DNA of 7,770 nucleotides from Chloroflexota bacterium (GTDB lineage Bacteria; Chloroflexota; Dormibacteria; CF-121), in contig VBIS01000276.1 of NCBI GenBank assembly GCA_005880605.1, positions 1-7,770 on the forward strand, written 5' to 3'. Positions within the stretch are counted from its first letter, which is position 1, and every line of letters starts with the position of its first letter. The notes under the pieces were generated by a model. That model searched no databases. It was not told the origin of the DNA and saw only the letters and a list, made by a program, of their open reading frames with translations. The position numbers and the translations under genes are program-made. This document shows, in pieces, positions 6,884 through 7,770 of this stretch.

Positions 6884-7770
6884 ATGGCTGTCACGCAATT
6901 GTCGGAAGCCGAGGTCCTGGCCGTCCTCGCGCCGGTGAAGGATCCTGAGCTCGGGCGCCCCATGATGGAGCTCAAGATGATCCAGGACGTGGTCGTGGTC
7001 GACCCGCAGACCATTGGCATGCGGGTAGTCCTGACGACCCCCGCGTGTCCCATGAAAAATCGCATTCACGATGACATCGACGCGGCCCTGGCAACACTGC
7101 CCGGCTCCCCCAAGGCGCAGATCAAGTGGGACGCTCAGGTCTCGCGGACCGGGGGCGTGCCGCAGAAGCAGCAGGTCGAGGGGGTCAGAAATATCATCTC
7201 CGTGGGCGCCGGCAAGGGTGGCGTCGGCAAGTCGACCTGTGCCGTGAACATCGCGCTCGCGCTGTCCCAACTGGGCGCACGAGTTGGCGTGCTCGACGCC
7301 GACGTGTACGGGCCGAACGTGCCGATTCTGCTTGGCGCCGAGCACGAAAAGCCGTATGCCGAGAACGAAAAGATCATCCCGATCCAGCGCTACGGCCTCA
7401 AGATTATTTCGATCGCGTTCTTCATCGAGGCCGATAAACCGGCCATCTGGCGTGGGCCGATGCTCTCGGGGGCCGTCAGGCAATTTCTCTTTGACGTCAA
7501 CTGGGGCGAGCTGGACTATCTCGTGGTCGACCTGCCGCCCGGAACTGGGGATGTCCAGCTGACGATGTCGCAGAGCATTCCGATGACGGGCGCCGTGGTC
7601 GTCTCGACGCCACAGGACGTCTCAACGGCCGACGTCGGGCGCGCCATCCAGATGTTCAACACGCTGAAAGTCCCGAACCTGGGGCTGGTCGAAAACATGA
7701 GCTATTTCATCTGCCCGCATTGCGGCGAACGCGAAGAGATCTTCGGCCACGGCGGCGCCAAGGCACTGGC
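6884..7770 (+). CDS. mrp: Mrp/NBP35-family P-loop ATPase (ApbC), Fe-S cluster carrier, 5' part
   Basis: The first 295 residues are present; the gene runs off the window (the family usually has about 350-370 residues). Mrp/ApbC proteins bind and transfer [4Fe-4S] clusters to apo-proteins in the cytoplasm, using ATP. Residues 5-90 form the N-terminal MIP18/DUF59 domain (PVKDPELGRP; LTTPACPMK with its conserved Cys). The ATPase follows with the deviant Walker A GAGKGGVGKST, LDADVYGPNVP, WRGPMLSGAVRQFL and DLPPGTGDVQLTMSQ. The cluster-binding CxxC is in NMSYFICPHCGE, followed by IFGHGGA. All signature motifs that should lie in the window are present and in order. ATG at 6884 is preceded by GAGGAG ending two bases upstream, a slightly short spacing, and follows the stop of the upstream gene by 11 bases, which suggests co-transcription. 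Confidence 0.95.
   Translation, partial: MAVTQLSEAEVLAVLAPVKDPELGRPMMELKMIQDVVVVDPQTIGMRVVLTTPACPMKNRIHDDIDAALATLPGSPKAQIKWDAQVSRTGGVPQKQQVEGVRNIISVGAGKGGVGKSTCAVNIALALSQLGARVGVLDADVYGPNVPILLGAEHEKPYAENEKIIPIQRYGLKIISIAFFIEADKPAIWRGPMLSGAVRQFLFDVNWGELDYLVVDLPPGTGDVQLTMSQSIPMTGAVVVSTPQDVSTADVGRAIQMFNTLKVPNLGLVENMSYFICPHCGEREEIFGHGGAKAL

Overview
The window is dense, high-GC bacterial chromosome with short intergenic gaps (none above 165 bases). It holds eight protein genes, two of them cut by the window edges. No rRNA, tRNA, CRISPR array, transposase or phage gene is visible. The gene mix is a crotonase, a CinA/MoaB-like protein, a membrane pyrophosphatase, a membrane-anchored spermidine-synthase-like protein, an Mrp ATPase and two small secreted proteins carrying an NxGxxVSxxAQ motif. 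This suggests a free-living, probably environmental, high-GC lineage. My best guess is Chloroflexota or a nearby uncultured phylum, but this rests on remembered family resemblance only and is weak.

Layout. Bases 2-409: 3' part of an enoyl-CoA hydratase. 492-911 (+): small exported Ala-rich protein with a nine-residue repeat, closed by a strong terminator. 957-1739 (-): CinA N-terminal-domain protein. 1751-2377 (+): SprT-like zinc metallopeptidase, divergent from the previous gene with only 11 bases between start codons. 2439-4259 (+): K+-independent H+-translocating pyrophosphatase, apparently starting at CTG. 4276-4299: palindrome resembling a dispersed REP-type repeat. 4346-4687 (+): coiled-coil hypothetical protein. 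4689-4713: hairpin serving two convergent genes. 4734-5228 (-): secreted two-cysteine protein with a His-Gly tail. 5391-6872 (+): membrane spermidine-synthase-like protein. 6884-end (+): Mrp/ApbC Fe-S carrier ATPase, probably in one operon with the preceding gene.

The most unusual observation is that both polytopic membrane proteins look internally shortened. The pyrophosphatase lacks about 38 residues after TM1 (the whole TM2 region with its conserved EGAxxFL segment). It also ends just before the third catalytic motif and TM16. The spermidine-synthase-like protein lacks a similar length after its first helix, including the usual GYxxGGRxAD loop. Reading frames stay open across both junctions. 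Either the two genes are decaying or altered, or the sequence carries assembly deletions; these can be separated by read mapping and comparison with relatives.

Initiation signals are mixed. Four genes have Shine-Dalgarno sequences, while others have -10-like hexamers 6-10 bases before the start codon, which suggests leaderless or very short-leader mRNAs.
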